A DNA stretch of 64,000 bases, taken from NCBI GenBank assembly GCA_012934845.2, contig WNNJ02000965.1, forward strand, positions 148,164 through 212,163, given 5' to 3'. Origin of the DNA: Pomphorhynchus laevis (lineage: Eukaryota; Acanthocephala; Palaeacanthocephala; Echinorhynchida; Pomphorhynchidae). Below are positions 11,426 through 22,139 of this stretch, in pieces. Position numbers and translations under genes: made by a program. Position 1 is the first letter of the stretch; every line of letters begins with the position of its first letter. The notes under the pieces are model-generated. The model saw only the letters and a list, made by a program, of their open reading frames with translations. It was not told where the DNA came from and did no database searches.

Positions 11426-11954
11426 CTGTAGACAAAATAATAAATTAAAATTTGAAAAAAGCAAAAAGGAAAATGTTAAGAAAAATATAATGTAAATATG
11501 TAAAACGAATCAATAAATATGCAGCCGCTCGTGCAGTATGATGAAACTGGATATATACTTATCATTGTTTATAGATCATTGATTATTGCTTTAATCTATA
11601 ATCTTTAATGTATACTCAGCTCATTGAGTGTACATGATTTTAATAGTGATTCCGTGCAATGGTATTGTCTTCTAAGATCCTTCTCTACTAGGATTCATAC
11701 AATACAAAAGTATGAATCATAAATTTAAAAATTTATGATTCAGATACATCACAACTTTAAATAATTAAAAGTTTTAAAATACAACAATGTTAAAAATATT
11801 AGATTATAAAATGTATTAAATGACAACATTTACAAACTCATCTGAAAATATTGGGTAAGAATGTAAATTAAAATTTAATTAAAAGAAAGACATCGCATAA
11901 ATTTATCGATTTTGCTTAGAAAATATAACAGAAAAGTGGTGAAATTATTCTTAC

Positions 11955-12113
11955 ATAGATAACTCTTGAACATTCGAGCTTCATTAATGAATTTTCCAAT
12001 GATAGAAAAGTTAAGGGTTCATTTAAATATATGTCAACTGGATCGCAAAAAGAGGCATTCAATATTGTCAAGTTATCTGTGTTGATATAAAGCCACCGAA
12101 CTCGATTAGTAAC
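11955..12113 (-). pseudogene. Reversed copy of M1-like exon 3
   Basis: Inverted counterpart of 39,813-39,971, with the same reading frame and splice sites. Its 53-codon product has no difference that I noticed. Confidence 0.75.
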
Positions 12114-13059
12114 CTGTAATAAATAAAGATTCATAAACACGATTAAATCCATGAGAGTTTTAAGAAATCTAATGTTATCAGATAGATGCTAGAAAGCACA
12201 ACTGATTAGCTTCATTGATAATCTTTATTTAGAAAATTTGTTTTAAATTTATATTTAAAGTTCAAATTAAAAAATATATGGATTATTGAATGTTAAATCG
12301 ATAATTACAACTCATGCACCAGCCGTCGATTTTGATATTTCAAAATCACAAGTGGATTCTGATAATGTTGGTAACTGCTTATATTCGGAAACAGTGCGAA
12401 TATGGATAAGAATTGAACCATATTTGTAAGAATTAACAAAAATCAATTTTATTTATTGAATTATAAATAATTTACCGTGTATCATAATTCGGATTAGAGA
12501 TCATCTACAGATAGTGCTAGGTTATGCGGTTTCGATCTATATTCTTCTAACAAACGTATCAGCATGGCTACAAAATTTATGTCTACTTTGAGTTAATTTT
12601 TATTTATCAAAATATTTTAAAACGTCTATTTATTCAACGGTTGGACTTCTGTCATATAGGTGTTATATTTATTATACATACGTAAAAAAATAAAAATTAA
12701 TTTTTTTACTTATTTTTTATAAACTCATAAAAATTTATTTATTAATTTGTATATTTTTAATTTAAAATTAAATCCAAATATGAAATTTATTTTTCTAACA
12801 CTCCCTGCATTTTATTTATATGAACTAAAAGATATGTTAACGCCGATTTGAAATAATATAAATCTAAATTTTATTGTTTTTAACGTAATTTTGATTTTAA
12901 TTTAAGATCGGAATAGTTTTATTTTCTGATAAGTATTTAATTGTTATCAAATATTTTGTATAATTTATATCAAGCCAACATTTAAAATTGAAATATAAAA
13001 CAAACGTTATTTTTTTGAATTGACTAATAAATAACAGACAATGAATTATAATAAGAATT

Positions 13060-13640
13060 ATATGTAATCAGGAGGAACTGATTTTTTATCAGTTTGGCTT
13101 CCTATTCCTCGACCGAACATAGCAGTGGGGTCAAATACGAGCTAATGATGTATTTCCTATGATTAAATTTGATTATTTAGTGTACCTTATTCTAATACAA
13201 ATCATATTGTTTATTATCCATCCATAAAAAATTTTCGTTTAATATTTTATATAAATTTTCAATAATATTTGAATTTTTATTGCAAAAATATATATATTAA
13301 AAGCAAAAATCCATTAAACTTGCTTGAAAATTAGTAGAAAAATAATGCCGCGTTAATAATTTATAGTTTCAGTAGTTCTGGCAGAGGTTATATTACTGGG
13401 AAATCAATTAGAGGTCATCAGGAGAAACTGCTATGTTATTTGTAATCCGCTCCTATTCCTCGACCTAACATAGCATCTGTGCCAAATACATGTTAATGAC
13501 GTATTTCCTCTGATATAATTTGCTATCTAATATCTTATTCTTATACAAAGCATATTGTTTATTATCCATCCATAAAACATTTTCGCTAATGATTTTAAAT
13601 TTATTTTAATATTATTATGTTGATTTATATATTTTACTAT
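13060..13640 (-). mobile_element. Two PLE 3' ends with hammerhead-like tails
   Basis: Two short pieces of PLE 3' sequence, with the Trp-Met-Asp codon region near 13,210 and 13,565. Each is joined to a tail carrying a CTGATGA-type box and the stem CTGCTATGTT / AACATAGCAG (copies at about 13,060-13,160 and 13,410-13,510). They are mirrored in the right arm at 38,280-38,870. Fragmentary. Confidence 0.65.
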
Positions 13641-14449
13641 TTTCTTTTTAATTTTTAAGCGTTATTTTTAATTTATCAATTATACGAGTATAAAATACAT
13701 ACACTTATTTAGCTGATCTAAACATAAGTATATTATAATAATCAGATAACTGAGTCTATGTATTTTAAAAGATATATAAATAAAAATAAAGATGAATAAA
13801 TAATAAATAATTATATAAGATTTTATACAATTTATTATTATATCAAATTAAAAATTTATAATTTCAATTTAAAATAAAAGTCAATCTTTATGAATCGACT
13901 AATACATAATAGACGATGTAAATAAAAAATAGACGATACATATGAACTCGAAAATTACCAGATTCTAGTTAGTTTTATTTAGAATGTCAATTAAAGTGTT
14001 AAAATTGTATTCCAATTGTTCTTTTCTTTTTTACGTTATCACTATATGCCCTTCGTAAAAAGTCATCAGTGATTTAATAAAATGCTCGGATAATAATATT
14101 TAAATGTTTTGAAATCAACATTTTAAGCACAACTTTCCAAACTTGCCCATCGAGAAAATTTACAGACTATCCGTTAATAAACAATCAAAATGCATTTGGT
14201 TTTATACCCATACAAGTTATTGTAAATTTGTTAAAACAGTAATTAATGAATAAATCTAATAAATCGATGATTAGCACAATCATTATATACATATAGTATT
14301 TGCAAATAATTATGCTTTAATGAATTGTTTAATAGGCGAAAATAAAGTGTCACTTAAGCAAAAATCTTTAAATAAAATAATCTTTATCATAATAAATGTT
14401 AGTAACAACAGAAAACAATTTTTCTTAATTTGACAATTAATTAACTTAC

Positions 14450-14573
14450 CTTAATTTTAATTTCTATATTTGCATAAACAAAGGGAGATTGTATTTGCTC
14501 AAAGTTTAGTAACCAATTGTAATGCAATGGAATTACTGCTTCTGGCAGTCTGTAATAAGTGATGGGTGGAAAG
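14450..14573 (-). pseudogene. Reversed copy of M1-like exon 2
   Basis: Inverted counterpart of 37,020-37,143, encoding the YRLPEAVIPLHYNW segment, with acceptor and donor retained. The LINE insertion follows 150 bases away, in what would be the first intron. Confidence 0.75.
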
Positions 14574-14721
14574 CTATTAAAATATTATAGAAATTAAATG
14601 ATGTAACATATTATAAACTATATTATATATTAATTAGAGTATATTTATAAACTAACTGAAAAAATCTCTGACATACTTAGATCATACTAGATATCCAACA
14701 TTATCTAATAATATTGATCAA

Positions 14722-14736
14722 AATTATTCCTTATTA
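14722..14736. repeat. Target-site duplication, left copy
   Basis: AATTATTCCTTATTA, 15 bases, repeated at 18,012-18,026. The other arm carries the uninterrupted single copy at 36,857-36,871 in reverse complement, which proves the empty site. Confidence 0.9.
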
Positions 14737-14925
14737 CACCTTAAAAAAGTTTCCTTATTACACCTTTTTAATGTATTCCTTATTACACCTTTTTAATTAC
14801 ACCTTAAAAAAGTTTGAGATCTAAAGTAAATACAATTTAAATTGTTGATTAAAGTTACTTACAATTAATATACACAATCGTCCAGCTTCGAAAAGAAGAG
14901 AAAAAGAATAAGTTCATTAACAACA

Positions 14926-17547
14926 ATGGTCAGAGGTAAGCCGTCGAACCAAATACTTTGCTGCACATGTAACGGTTCTGCTGCCAAATGTAAGAGATGT
15001 AGATGCGCTAAGTCCAAGACCCCATGCGTAAACTGTCGGGTGCAATGTTGCAACAACGCTTCACCAACTCTAGCAGTAGCTTCAATTGATATAAATGAAG
15101 GCAATAGTCCGGCAGAAAACTCATGCTACTGTTTTTCTCGCGTCTCAAACATCCCTCAAACAACAGATGAACAGCAAAATAGCGATGAAGAGTCAAGCGT
15201 TATTCTGTCAAAATCGGGTTGTTTGGATTCTTTATATGAAGAAGTTGTCAAATGGCGTCCAAACAGTTGTGTATTGCCAAGGTGTAACGAAAGTAGAGAG
15301 TTTATAGGCGAACTAACAGCGCTGTTCGAAATTGCTTGCACAGATATAGATCAAGAATGTGCTTTAAAAAAAGTAACCATATTGTGTCAGTGCGTTCTCC
15401 AGCGTTTGCGATTTCGGAAAACAAGTATTGTACGAAAAGCTCTGCGTCAAAGGATCGATTTGTGGCGCGCTGGGAAGATTCAATATTTATTAGATGAGGC
15501 TCGTTACCTTCAACATACAAAAGACGGGAAAGGAAATTATCAGGTTGAGGAAAATTGGCACAAGACGTTCACACGACTCATGCTCAGAGGCAATATCGGT
15601 GGAGCAGTGAGAACTCTTGATGGGAAAGCATCATTTGGCAAGTGTCTTAAATCGAACGAAAAAGTTGGGCAGTTAACTGTCAAACAGGCCTTAAGTGAGA
15701 AACATCCACATGGCGTGAATTTACACGAAGAAGGTTTGATCAAGCACTCTATGATAGGAACACTTCCGTTTCGTGTCACTTTATTTAATCCAATAACGGG
15801 AGCGGATATAGTATCGATGGCAAAGAAGACGACAGATGCAGCCGGGCCATCAGGTGTGGACGCGCAAACATGGAAACAAATGCTGATATCGTTTGAACGC
15901 GATTCTGATAAGCTGGCCGAGGCATTAGCTGGTATGACAAGACGTTTAGCCTCTGAAATTGTTCCACAAGAATCAACTGTAGCTTTGGTTGCCTCAAGGT
16001 TGATTGCCTTAGAAAAATCTGATGGAATTAGGCCAATCGGGATTGGCGAAGTATATCGTAGGATAATGGCCAAAGTCGTCATTAGAACGATTTCTATGCA
16101 CATACAATCAGTTGCAGGAAATACACAATTATGTGCGGGACAACGTTGTGGCCGGGAGTATGTGGTTCGGTGCATTCGGTCGTGTTTATTTGAACAGAAT
16201 AACAAATGCTTGCTGCTTATAGACGCTGACAACGCGTTCAATCGCGTTAATAGAAAACTTGCTTTGGCTAATATGAGTAGTGTGTGTCTTCCACTAGTTA
16301 ACATTTTAACAAACACTTATCATGATGATCCCACTATGGTAATTGACGGTGAAACAATGAGATCCCAAGAGGGTTTTACACAGGGGGACCCGCTGTCAAT
16401 GGTTGCCTTTGCTGCAGCAACTCTTCCTCTGATGGAAAAATTAAAACATGATTTTCCAAATATCCAGCAAAAATGGTATGCAGATGATGTGTCTTGCGTA
16501 GGAACAGCGAATGATCTTGCGGGATATTTGGAGAGGATGCAAACACTTGGACCTCAATATGGCTTCTTTGTCAATGCTAGGAAATGTAAAATATTTGTTC
16601 CCTCCGAAAATAGTGAAACAAAATCATTGTTCAATGCTTTGGATGTGTCAGTGACCAACACGGGCGTTGAAGTCTTGGGATGTCCTATTGGATCGGCCGA
16701 ATATGAAAAATCATGGCTGGATGACAAAATAGAGAATTGGATGATGATGATCCAACGACAAGCAGAAATCGCGAAAATTGATCCGCAGCTCGCATATTCC
16801 GCCTACATGGTGTCCCTCCAACACAAATGGACTCACATTTTTAGGGCATGTCGCTTCGAAGGTAAGGGCGTGGAAAAATTGGAACAGAAAATAAAAGAAT
16901 GCCTTCTACCAAATCTCACCGGTCAGCAACTCATATCAGATCAAATGAGACGGATTATTGCTTTGCCGACAAGCAGGGGTGGAATGGGCATTACGGATCC
17001 TTCAGATGTCTTGCGTGAGTGGCAGTGGTCGGATGATATGTGTAATCCACTTAAAAGTGGTTTAACGGGAGTTGAACTAAACAAAGCTCAGACTATAGTA
17101 GCAGCGGAAATTAGAAGAATAAAGAAGCATATTTCAGACTCCTTGTTTTCCGAAATGGTGGATGGGAGCGACAAATTTTTTCGTAATTCGTTAATGCATG
17201 CGACAATAAAAGGCTCTTCTACTTGGCTTTCTGCCAGGGTTAACGATGATCGGTTATACAGACTACGTCGCGAGGAGTTTTATGATGGTTTGTCAACAAG
17301 ATACGGATGGTCACTTGTCAACGCGTTTAAGACATGCGTTTGTGGGGAGGATAATTCTGTTACTCACACTCTCTCTTGTCGTCTATCTGGCAAGACAATA
17401 ATCAGACACAATGCGATTCGTGATCTCCTGCGAAACTTGTTATCAGGTGCAAGTCAAAATATCGTAACAGAGCCTCTGCTGACACCAATAGAATCAAATT
17501 ATTTTTTAAAACGGCATCGACTTGCAAAGACCGCAATGCTCGTCTAG
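14926..17547 (+). CDS. REL-type LINE protein: Cys fingers, RT, zinc knuckle
   Basis: The start is ATG in MVRGKPSN, matching MPRGKPSS in the second copy. Residues 11-45 hold a cysteine array (CCTCNGSAAKCKRCRCAKS, then CVNCRVQCC), probably a nucleic-acid-binding CXC-like finger. The RT core starts with AAGPSGVDAQTWKQML (about residue 304) and RPIGIGEVYRR. It continues with LLLIDADNAFNRVNRKLAL, EGFTQGDPLSM and KWYADDVSC, so the catalytic YADD is intact. Near the end CVCGEDNSVTHTLSC is a CCHC knuckle, followed by RHNAIRD. One frameshift in the T/A run near 17,500-17,512 ends the frame at an early stop; the rest of the endonuclease continues in another frame at 17,515-17,999. Apart from this the protein looks whole. 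Confidence 0.9.
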   Translation: MVRGKPSNQILCCTCNGSAAKCKRCRCAKSKTPCVNCRVQCCNNASPTLAVASIDINEGNSPAENSCYCFSRVSNIPQTTDEQQNSDEESSVILSKSGCLDSLYEEVVKWRPNSCVLPRCNESREFIGELTALFEIACTDIDQECALKKVTILCQCVLQRLRFRKTSIVRKALRQRIDLWRAGKIQYLLDEARYLQHTKDGKGNYQVEENWHKTFTRLMLRGNIGGAVRTLDGKASFGKCLKSNEKVGQLTVKQALSEKHPHGVNLHEEGLIKHSMIGTLPFRVTLFNPITGADIVSMAKKTTDAAGPSGVDAQTWKQMLISFERDSDKLAEALAGMTRRLASEIVPQESTVALVASRLIALEKSDGIRPIGIGEVYRRIMAKVVIRTISMHIQSVAGNTQLCAGQRCGREYVVRCIRSCLFEQNNKCLLLIDADNAFNRVNRKLALANMSSVCLPLVNILTNTYHDDPTMVIDGETMRSQEGFTQGDPLSMVAFAAATLPLMEKLKHDFPNIQQKWYADDVSCVGTANDLAGYLERMQTLGPQYGFFVNARKCKIFVPSENSETKSLFNALDVSVTNTGVEVLGCPIGSAEYEKSWLDDKIENWMMMIQRQAEIAKIDPQLAYSAYMVSLQHKWTHIFRACRFEGKGVEKLEQKIKECLLPNLTGQQLISDQMRRIIALPTSRGGMGITDPSDVLREWQWSDDMCNPLKSGLTGVELNKAQTIVAAEIRRIKKHISDSLFSEMVDGSDKFFRNSLMHATIKGSSTWLSARVNDDRLYRLRREEFYDGLSTRYGWSLVNAFKTCVCGEDNSVTHTLSCRLSGKTIIRHNAIRDLLRNLLSGASQNIVTEPLLTPIESNYFLKRHRLAKTAMLV

Positions 17548-17999
17548 ACTTGGCTTGTACCGGGTTATTTGGTATCCCGACAGAGCGGACGTTCTTTGAC
17601 GTCTCAATTTTCAACATCCACGCTCCGTCAAATGCCTCACGCAGCCCAGAGAGCACATTTGTGTATCACGAGAACAGAAAGCGTGCGAAGTATGTAGAGC
17701 GTGTAAACACATTCGAACGAGCTGGATTTGCTCCCTTGATAATTTCCTCTTCTGGAGGTACTGGAGTTGAAATGAGTGCAGTGCTGAAGCGGGTAGCAGC
17801 ATCGGCTACCATTAGAGGGAATCGCTCATACGCGGAAAACATAGCAAAGTTACGTCGCCAAATAGGAGTCTCCCTCGCAAAAATGTGCTCTCTGGCGTTC
17901 CGCATACCACGATCAACACAAAATTCATATAACACTGGTATAATACAGGGCCCATTTGCGGGCAACCTTAAATGTATTACCTCCAATTGGAACACTTAA
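17515..17999 (+). CDS. REL-type LINE protein, endonuclease C-terminus (shifted frame)
   Basis: Continues the protein above in a second frame after a run of Ts and As. It reads DRNARLDLACTGLFG then TERTFFDVSIFN, the expected acidic residues of a PD-(D/E)XK-type (restriction-like) nuclease. VYHENRKRAKYVERV, FAPLIISSSGGTGVE and SLAKMCSLAFRIPRS follow, a conserved tail of this LINE family. TAA at 17,997 is 12 bases before the target duplication. A single-base slip in a homopolymer could be a real mutation, a sequencing error or a programmed shift. The second copy has its own breaks in this region, so a conserved shift is not supported. Confidence 0.8.
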
Positions 18000-18011
18000 A
18001 ATAATAAAAAT

Positions 18012-18026
18012 AATTATTCCTTATTA
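18012..18026. repeat. Target-site duplication, right copy
   Basis: AATTATTCCTTATTA, identical to 14,722-14,736. It is followed by TGATACATCGTATC, which in the mirror arm directly adjoins the single unoccupied site. Confidence 0.9.
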
Positions 18027-18364
18027 TGATACATCGTATCTGAATATTATTTATTAATCATAACATTTAAGTTAATTTCTATTTTAAATTTTAAATTTAT
18101 ATAAATTGCTATTATAAATAATCTTATATAATTATTTATTATTTATAATTATTTATCTTTAATTTTGATTTTTATAGCGTATCAAATCCGTAGACTCAGT
18201 TAGCTGATCGGATTTTATCAAATTCAAATACACTAAATAAACAAATAGAAAAATTAATAGAAAAAGAAATATAATAAGAACTTTTAATAGGTCATTATGT
18301 AGATATGAGCTTTTCTAAAGATAAATTAGAAATATAATAAAAACTTTTAATAGATCTTTATGTG

Positions 18365-18575
18365 GGAAAACTATAGGATGATCCGGATAGCACATTGTTA
18401 GTTTAAAGATGCTAACATGTAAGCGAATTCTCAGAGATGTCTTTATAAATATATCACAAGGCATCCGACACGACTGGTAATAGTTATCCTACTCATGAGT
18501 GCTGACGGCTACCATCAGCTCGTCTAGGAGTGATAACGAAGTCTGCTGTGCTAGTAATCCAATTCCGGTTTTTGT
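18365..18575 (+). repeat. Dispersed repeat A copy at the inner edge of the left arm
   Basis: Carries decayed boxes (GACAC, CTCATGAG) and the constant CATCAGCTCGTCTAGGAG. Near-identity with the other arm stops at 18,557, inside this repeat, although both sides keep a diverged version of the next bases (AATTCCGG here, AACTCCGA there). Confidence 0.75.
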
Positions 18576-18589
18576 GAGTTGAATCTGTT

Positions 18590-19430
18590 AGTGACCACCG
18601 GAATAGTTTTGTCTCCAGATTAAAATTAATCAGTTCGTGTCTGACAACCTCTCCAGGTAGGATGCTACTTTTCTTTTATCAAACTGTTACAATATTCCTA
18701 AGCTTCCGTATCTTCTACGATCTGCTCCGTGTTTCTTAGCTGACTCTTCAAATACATATGAGAAAACTTTGCGCGATACTTTTCTATCTGTCATCAATAC
18801 GCCAGTGAACGATAACACAAAGGAACAAGCAATTATTCACGTAAAACATGGAGAATTCGTCGTTTGCCCAATTCGGGCGCACATGGCCTTGACTGCCCAA
18901 TCAAAATATATCTCGCCGTAGCCATCACAGCGAGTGAACGAAATTATCCGCATTGCTTGAGTGACAGCCGGTTTCCCAAGTAGGTTGAGAGCAGTATTTG
19001 TCGAAATGGTGAAAAACGTCTCAACGGTTGCACGTTGGTTCCCTGGTCTGGAGGCAAGTGGTTAGTCCGGGATGTCATGTGTGAACACCTTGTTTAAGAG
19101 TTACCAACATATGGTCACACACAGCACAGGCAACGTGGCAACCTCAGCTGAAACTAAAAATCGAAGGAAATATGAATGCTTTGACGAAAGAACTTATGTT
19201 TTCGAACCTGTAGCAATAGAGTCCTTAGAAGAGATCGGCCCGTACACCAACAAATTTTTGGATGAAATTGATAAGCAATTGAACTTGAATACTAACGATC
19301 GACGATCGGCGTCCTTTCTATTCCAAAGACTAAGTGTGGCCTTTCAACGAGGCAACGCAGCATGCATCGAAGGGAGCATTCAGGATTGCGAGCCCGGAAT
19401 AAACTTCATTGATCTACATTGAAATGTTTA
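18590..19430 (+). mobile_element. 3' end of another LINE (nuclease-like C-terminus)
   Basis: The frame at about 19,040-19,422 reads VRDVMCVNTL, KYECFDERTYVFEPVAIESL, then ASFLFQRLSVAFQRGNAACI and a TGA stop. WDVTC-DTL, KY...F.PVA.ETLG and FL.QRLS.A.QRGNA are the conserved end of a large group of invertebrate non-LTR retrotransposons. Upstream sequence to about 18,590 is more decayed and frame-broken. It lacks RT, so it is a 5'-truncated copy. It is different from the LINE at 14,737. Confidence 0.6.
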
Positions 19431-19689
19431 TTTTCTCGGAATTTATATATTTGTTACATGTACAAATAACTTAGGTTTTATTGTAATTACATATATACTC
19501 TATATATGCTACAAGTATAGCATATCTTAACATATTTTTAAATTTTTATCAGAATATTTAAGTCTTCTGTACGTCGAATTTTTGTAAGAATTATTGTAAC
19601 TATATTTATTATAACTAGTATATATATTTCCGTGCTAAATACTAGATATCAACAACAAATTCTTGACAAAAAAATAAAAGTACCACAAG

Positions 19690-20940
19690 ATTTTTCTTAT
19701 CAACCAATGGTCAGGTTATCGGGTCGTGGATCAGTGTACGAACTAAACTACTCTAGACATTGCAATTATGGTCCTCAGATCAAAGTTATCTTTCAGATAG
19801 CCTAAAATGTTCTACGGGCAGTATCGAGATTTGATCTTTTTACCGGTACTGATGTCTACCCCGAGGTAGAAGTCTAGGTAAACTACTTTTCGGAGAGTCT
19901 GGTCTAGAAAACACTTCGAGGAAGGTGACCTAGACATTATCAAAAAGTGTCCTAGCAACTAAAACTGACTTCTTTCGGTGTGGAAAATCAGCAACTGGTC
20001 ATCGAGTCCATCCCTAACGACCAAATTCCTAAGATCGGCCACATATCGAAGGATCTCAATTCGGTCGCTTGTATCCGAAATATTATCCTTCGGTTATAAT
20101 CCAAAGAAGATCTTGGAACGAAAATTGCGTCTTAAACCAAAAGCTTCGTCCGTAGACTCAATTCTTGTTTCACCACGATTTACTTGTACAAAGAACACTG
20201 CTGCGTTAGCTAAATAGATCCGCTTCTAAATCTCCCTGATGTTTCTGCCATCTTTCAAAACAATACTTTAAAATACCTGCGGTCCTCCACATTAGCAAGA
20301 ACATTTTTACCAATCCAGATTGACATTGACACCTGAATTCGAGACGAACACGTAGAGACATTCTTGGAGATACTAACCAGCATCGCTGCTGCTTGTAATT
20401 CTATAATTCTATGCATTGTAAGTCTTCAGGATAAGAAGCTAACAAGACAACATCATCTGCAAAAAGCAGATTTGGTATCCTGATTAAACCAAACTGAAGA
20501 CTGACATCCGACAAAAGCAGCCCATCTCGTAATTTCGTTCATATAAACAAGGAACAAAAGTGAAGACAAAGGACAACCCTGACGAAGCCCAACGTTTACT
20601 GAAAACGATTCAGACTTCCTACCTAGAACACGAACACAACTCATACTTTGTTTATACAGAGAAGCCACAGCTACCCGAAGATAGTGTGGTATTGCATACT
20701 CCTTTAGTACCTCCAACAACCTCTCTCGCAGAACTCGGTCGAACGCCTTCTCCAAATCTACAACGCACATGTCGGCAGGCTGATCGAACTCCTGAGAATG
20801 CTCGAAGATGGTTGAGAAAGTAAAGAGCTGATCATACTTCCACGACTTGGACGAAACCGCATTGTTCATCTCGCAACTGACCCTCAACTATAGGCCTTAT
20901 CCTTAAGTCAAGAATTCTAAAAATAACTTACCAGTTTGGC
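19690..20940 (-). mobile_element. Decayed LINE (RTE/Rex-like RT) fragment
   Basis: On the minus strand 20,453-20,887 encodes CVVDLEKAFDRVLRERLLEV, SLYKQSMSCVRVLGRKSESF, then VGLRQGCPLSSLLFLVYMNE. FADDVVLLAS follows in a neighbouring frame at about 20,430-20,470. The LRQGCPLSP and FADDVVLL wording is typical of RTE-related LINEs. Downstream (to about 19,690) the sequence keeps LINE-like GC content but no clean frame. Many breaks; 5' end missing. Confidence 0.65.
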
Positions 20941-21234
20941 TAAGAAGAGTAATGTCTGGGTAATTAGAACAAACTCTTTGGTCACCTTTCTTAAAAATCG
21001 GCACCACCACAGTTCGCTAATTACTAGGAACCTCGCCTGACTTCAATGCAAATAGATATCAGCTAAATCTAAAATTGTATAAAGTCGTAATTATTTTTAT
21101 TTTGAAAAATTATTCACAATGTGCGTAAATTCAATTTTATATTTATATTCGATGATTTAATTTTTGTTTGATAGACATTATTTTTCTAACATTTTTTAAT
21201 ATCTGCTTAATCTAAATTTGTATAAATAATTGTT

Positions 21235-21780
21235 TCAAATAATTTTGATTTATCAGAATATTTAAGGATTCTATTAATTCAATTTTATCCGTATATTTAT
21301 ATTTATTTGATGGTTTAATTTTTGTTAGATAGGCGTTATAATTATTATAACATATAAATGTATATCTTTTTTCGAATATAAGGTTAATTAATTTTACTAA
21401 CGCTTCTTTAATATCTACTAAATTTAGATTTGTATAAAGCGTACTAAAATCGTATTTATATTTTGAAAATTTATTCCTTTTGTCTGTTCTAAAAATTCTT
21501 TTGTAGAATTAATACTGAAATAGTGTTTTATACCAGTATTAATTTCGATTACCTTGCAATATTTTTTAAAATGTGCGTGGTTTTAATGTACATAAAAACG
21601 CACTACATATGAACCTAGGTTTTATTGGATTTTTATGTAATTTTGGATTCCAATATAATATAGGTATAGTTTTATCTTATTTAAACTTAATACTCTTTTT
21701 TATTCAATATTGAATCGTGACTTGTAATAATTGTTTCTAAACTCAAATCACTACATTCAATAAGAGCAAATAAAATATTT
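21235..21780 (-). mobile_element. Penelope-like element fragment (N-terminal RT part)
   Basis: Matches the first half of the better copy at 47,966-49,190: the region around YDFSTLYTNL, the segment before the catalytic core, and the stretch encoding LYWNPKLHKNP. Broken. It abuts the PDI-like fragment on its 5' side. Confidence 0.65.
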
Positions 21781-21985
21781 AATTAAATTCTTCTTTTGCT
21801 GGAACTGCTACTGACCCTTTTTCAACTGTAGGCATTGATTTATCCTTGTCCATAATTGCTGATTCTGATATTCCTCCACTTTTAATAAACATGCTAAAAC
21901 TTTCTAAATTACGATTTCCGCCATAAACAATTGGCTGATGATTTTCACTTTTTGGGTATAACAAAAGTTGGAAAAAAGTTGGAAA
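21779..21985 (-). pseudogene. Protein disulfide isomerase C-terminal fragment
   Basis: The minus-strand frame of about 61 codons starts LYPKSENHQPIVYGGNRNLE, continues SFSMFIKSGG and ends AVPAKEEFN followed by a stop. It is very like the end of the last thioredoxin (a') domain of PDI (family pattern FPTL.LYPKG...PI.Y.G.RTLE...FLESGG) plus an acidic tail. There is no ER-retention KDEL; KEEF precedes the final Asn. Upstream the codons for FPT occur twice (TTCCAACTTTT duplicated near 21,970-21,985). It is a short intronless fragment with no active-site CGHC, flanked on both sides by PLE fragments, so it is probably a retroposed or captured 3' end. Confidence 0.6.
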
Positions 21986-22139
21986 TTAATTAATTAAAAA
22001 GTATTAAAATATTTAGTATTAAAATATTTCATATTTTTTATTCTTTACACAGTAATCATAAAAATTCATATTAGAATTAAATACACATATATCATCAATG
22101 TATCGAAGCATATATTTCATATATTTATATATTTCATAT

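Larger units (their letters stand above)
14737..18011 (+). mobile_element. Young, nearly intact REL-endonuclease-type LINE
   Basis: A 3,275-base non-LTR retrotransposon flanked by a 15-base target duplication. It has a short 5' leader (about 190 bases), one protein with N-terminal Cys-rich fingers, RT and C-terminal restriction-like endonuclease, and only 12 bases after the stop (AATAATAAAAAT). There is no APE domain. The 5' leader sequence GAGATCTAAAGTAAATAC is shared with the copy at 60,476. It is absent from the mirror arm. Its 5' junction carries about three imperfect 24-base repeats mixing target and element sequence (14,727-14,800). Related elements with the same fingers and RT motifs are common in cnidarians and other invertebrates. 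The clade is uncertain (R2/CRE/NeSL/Hero group). Confidence 0.9.
8271..18557 (-). repeat. Left arm of a ~7.0 kb inverted duplication
   Basis: Read in reverse complement, this arm matches 36,326-43,654 almost base for base. Paired positions sum to a constant: 51,925 near the outer end; 51,926 after a single-base T-run difference near 9,812; 51,593 after the right-arm insertion; 54,883 after the left-arm LINE. Removing the 3,290-base LINE plus target duplication here, and the 333-base insertion in the other arm, leaves 6,997 and 6,996 bases. I noticed only scattered single substitutions. It contains reversed copies of M1-like exons 2-5. The inner end lies in a copy of repeat A. Confidence 0.93.

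Noticed and set aside
15540-16316. 258-codon minus-strand open frame across the LINE reverse transcriptase
   Set aside because: It is the antisense shadow of the RT coding sequence; the sense frame has clear RT motifs.
17500-17550. Programmed frameshift in the LINE protein
   Set aside because: The shift lies in a T/A homopolymer run, and the other copy is broken differently in this region, so a conserved recoding signal is not supported.
19978-20217. 79-codon plus-strand frame
   Set aside because: Antisense of the decayed RTE-like LINE on the minus strand.
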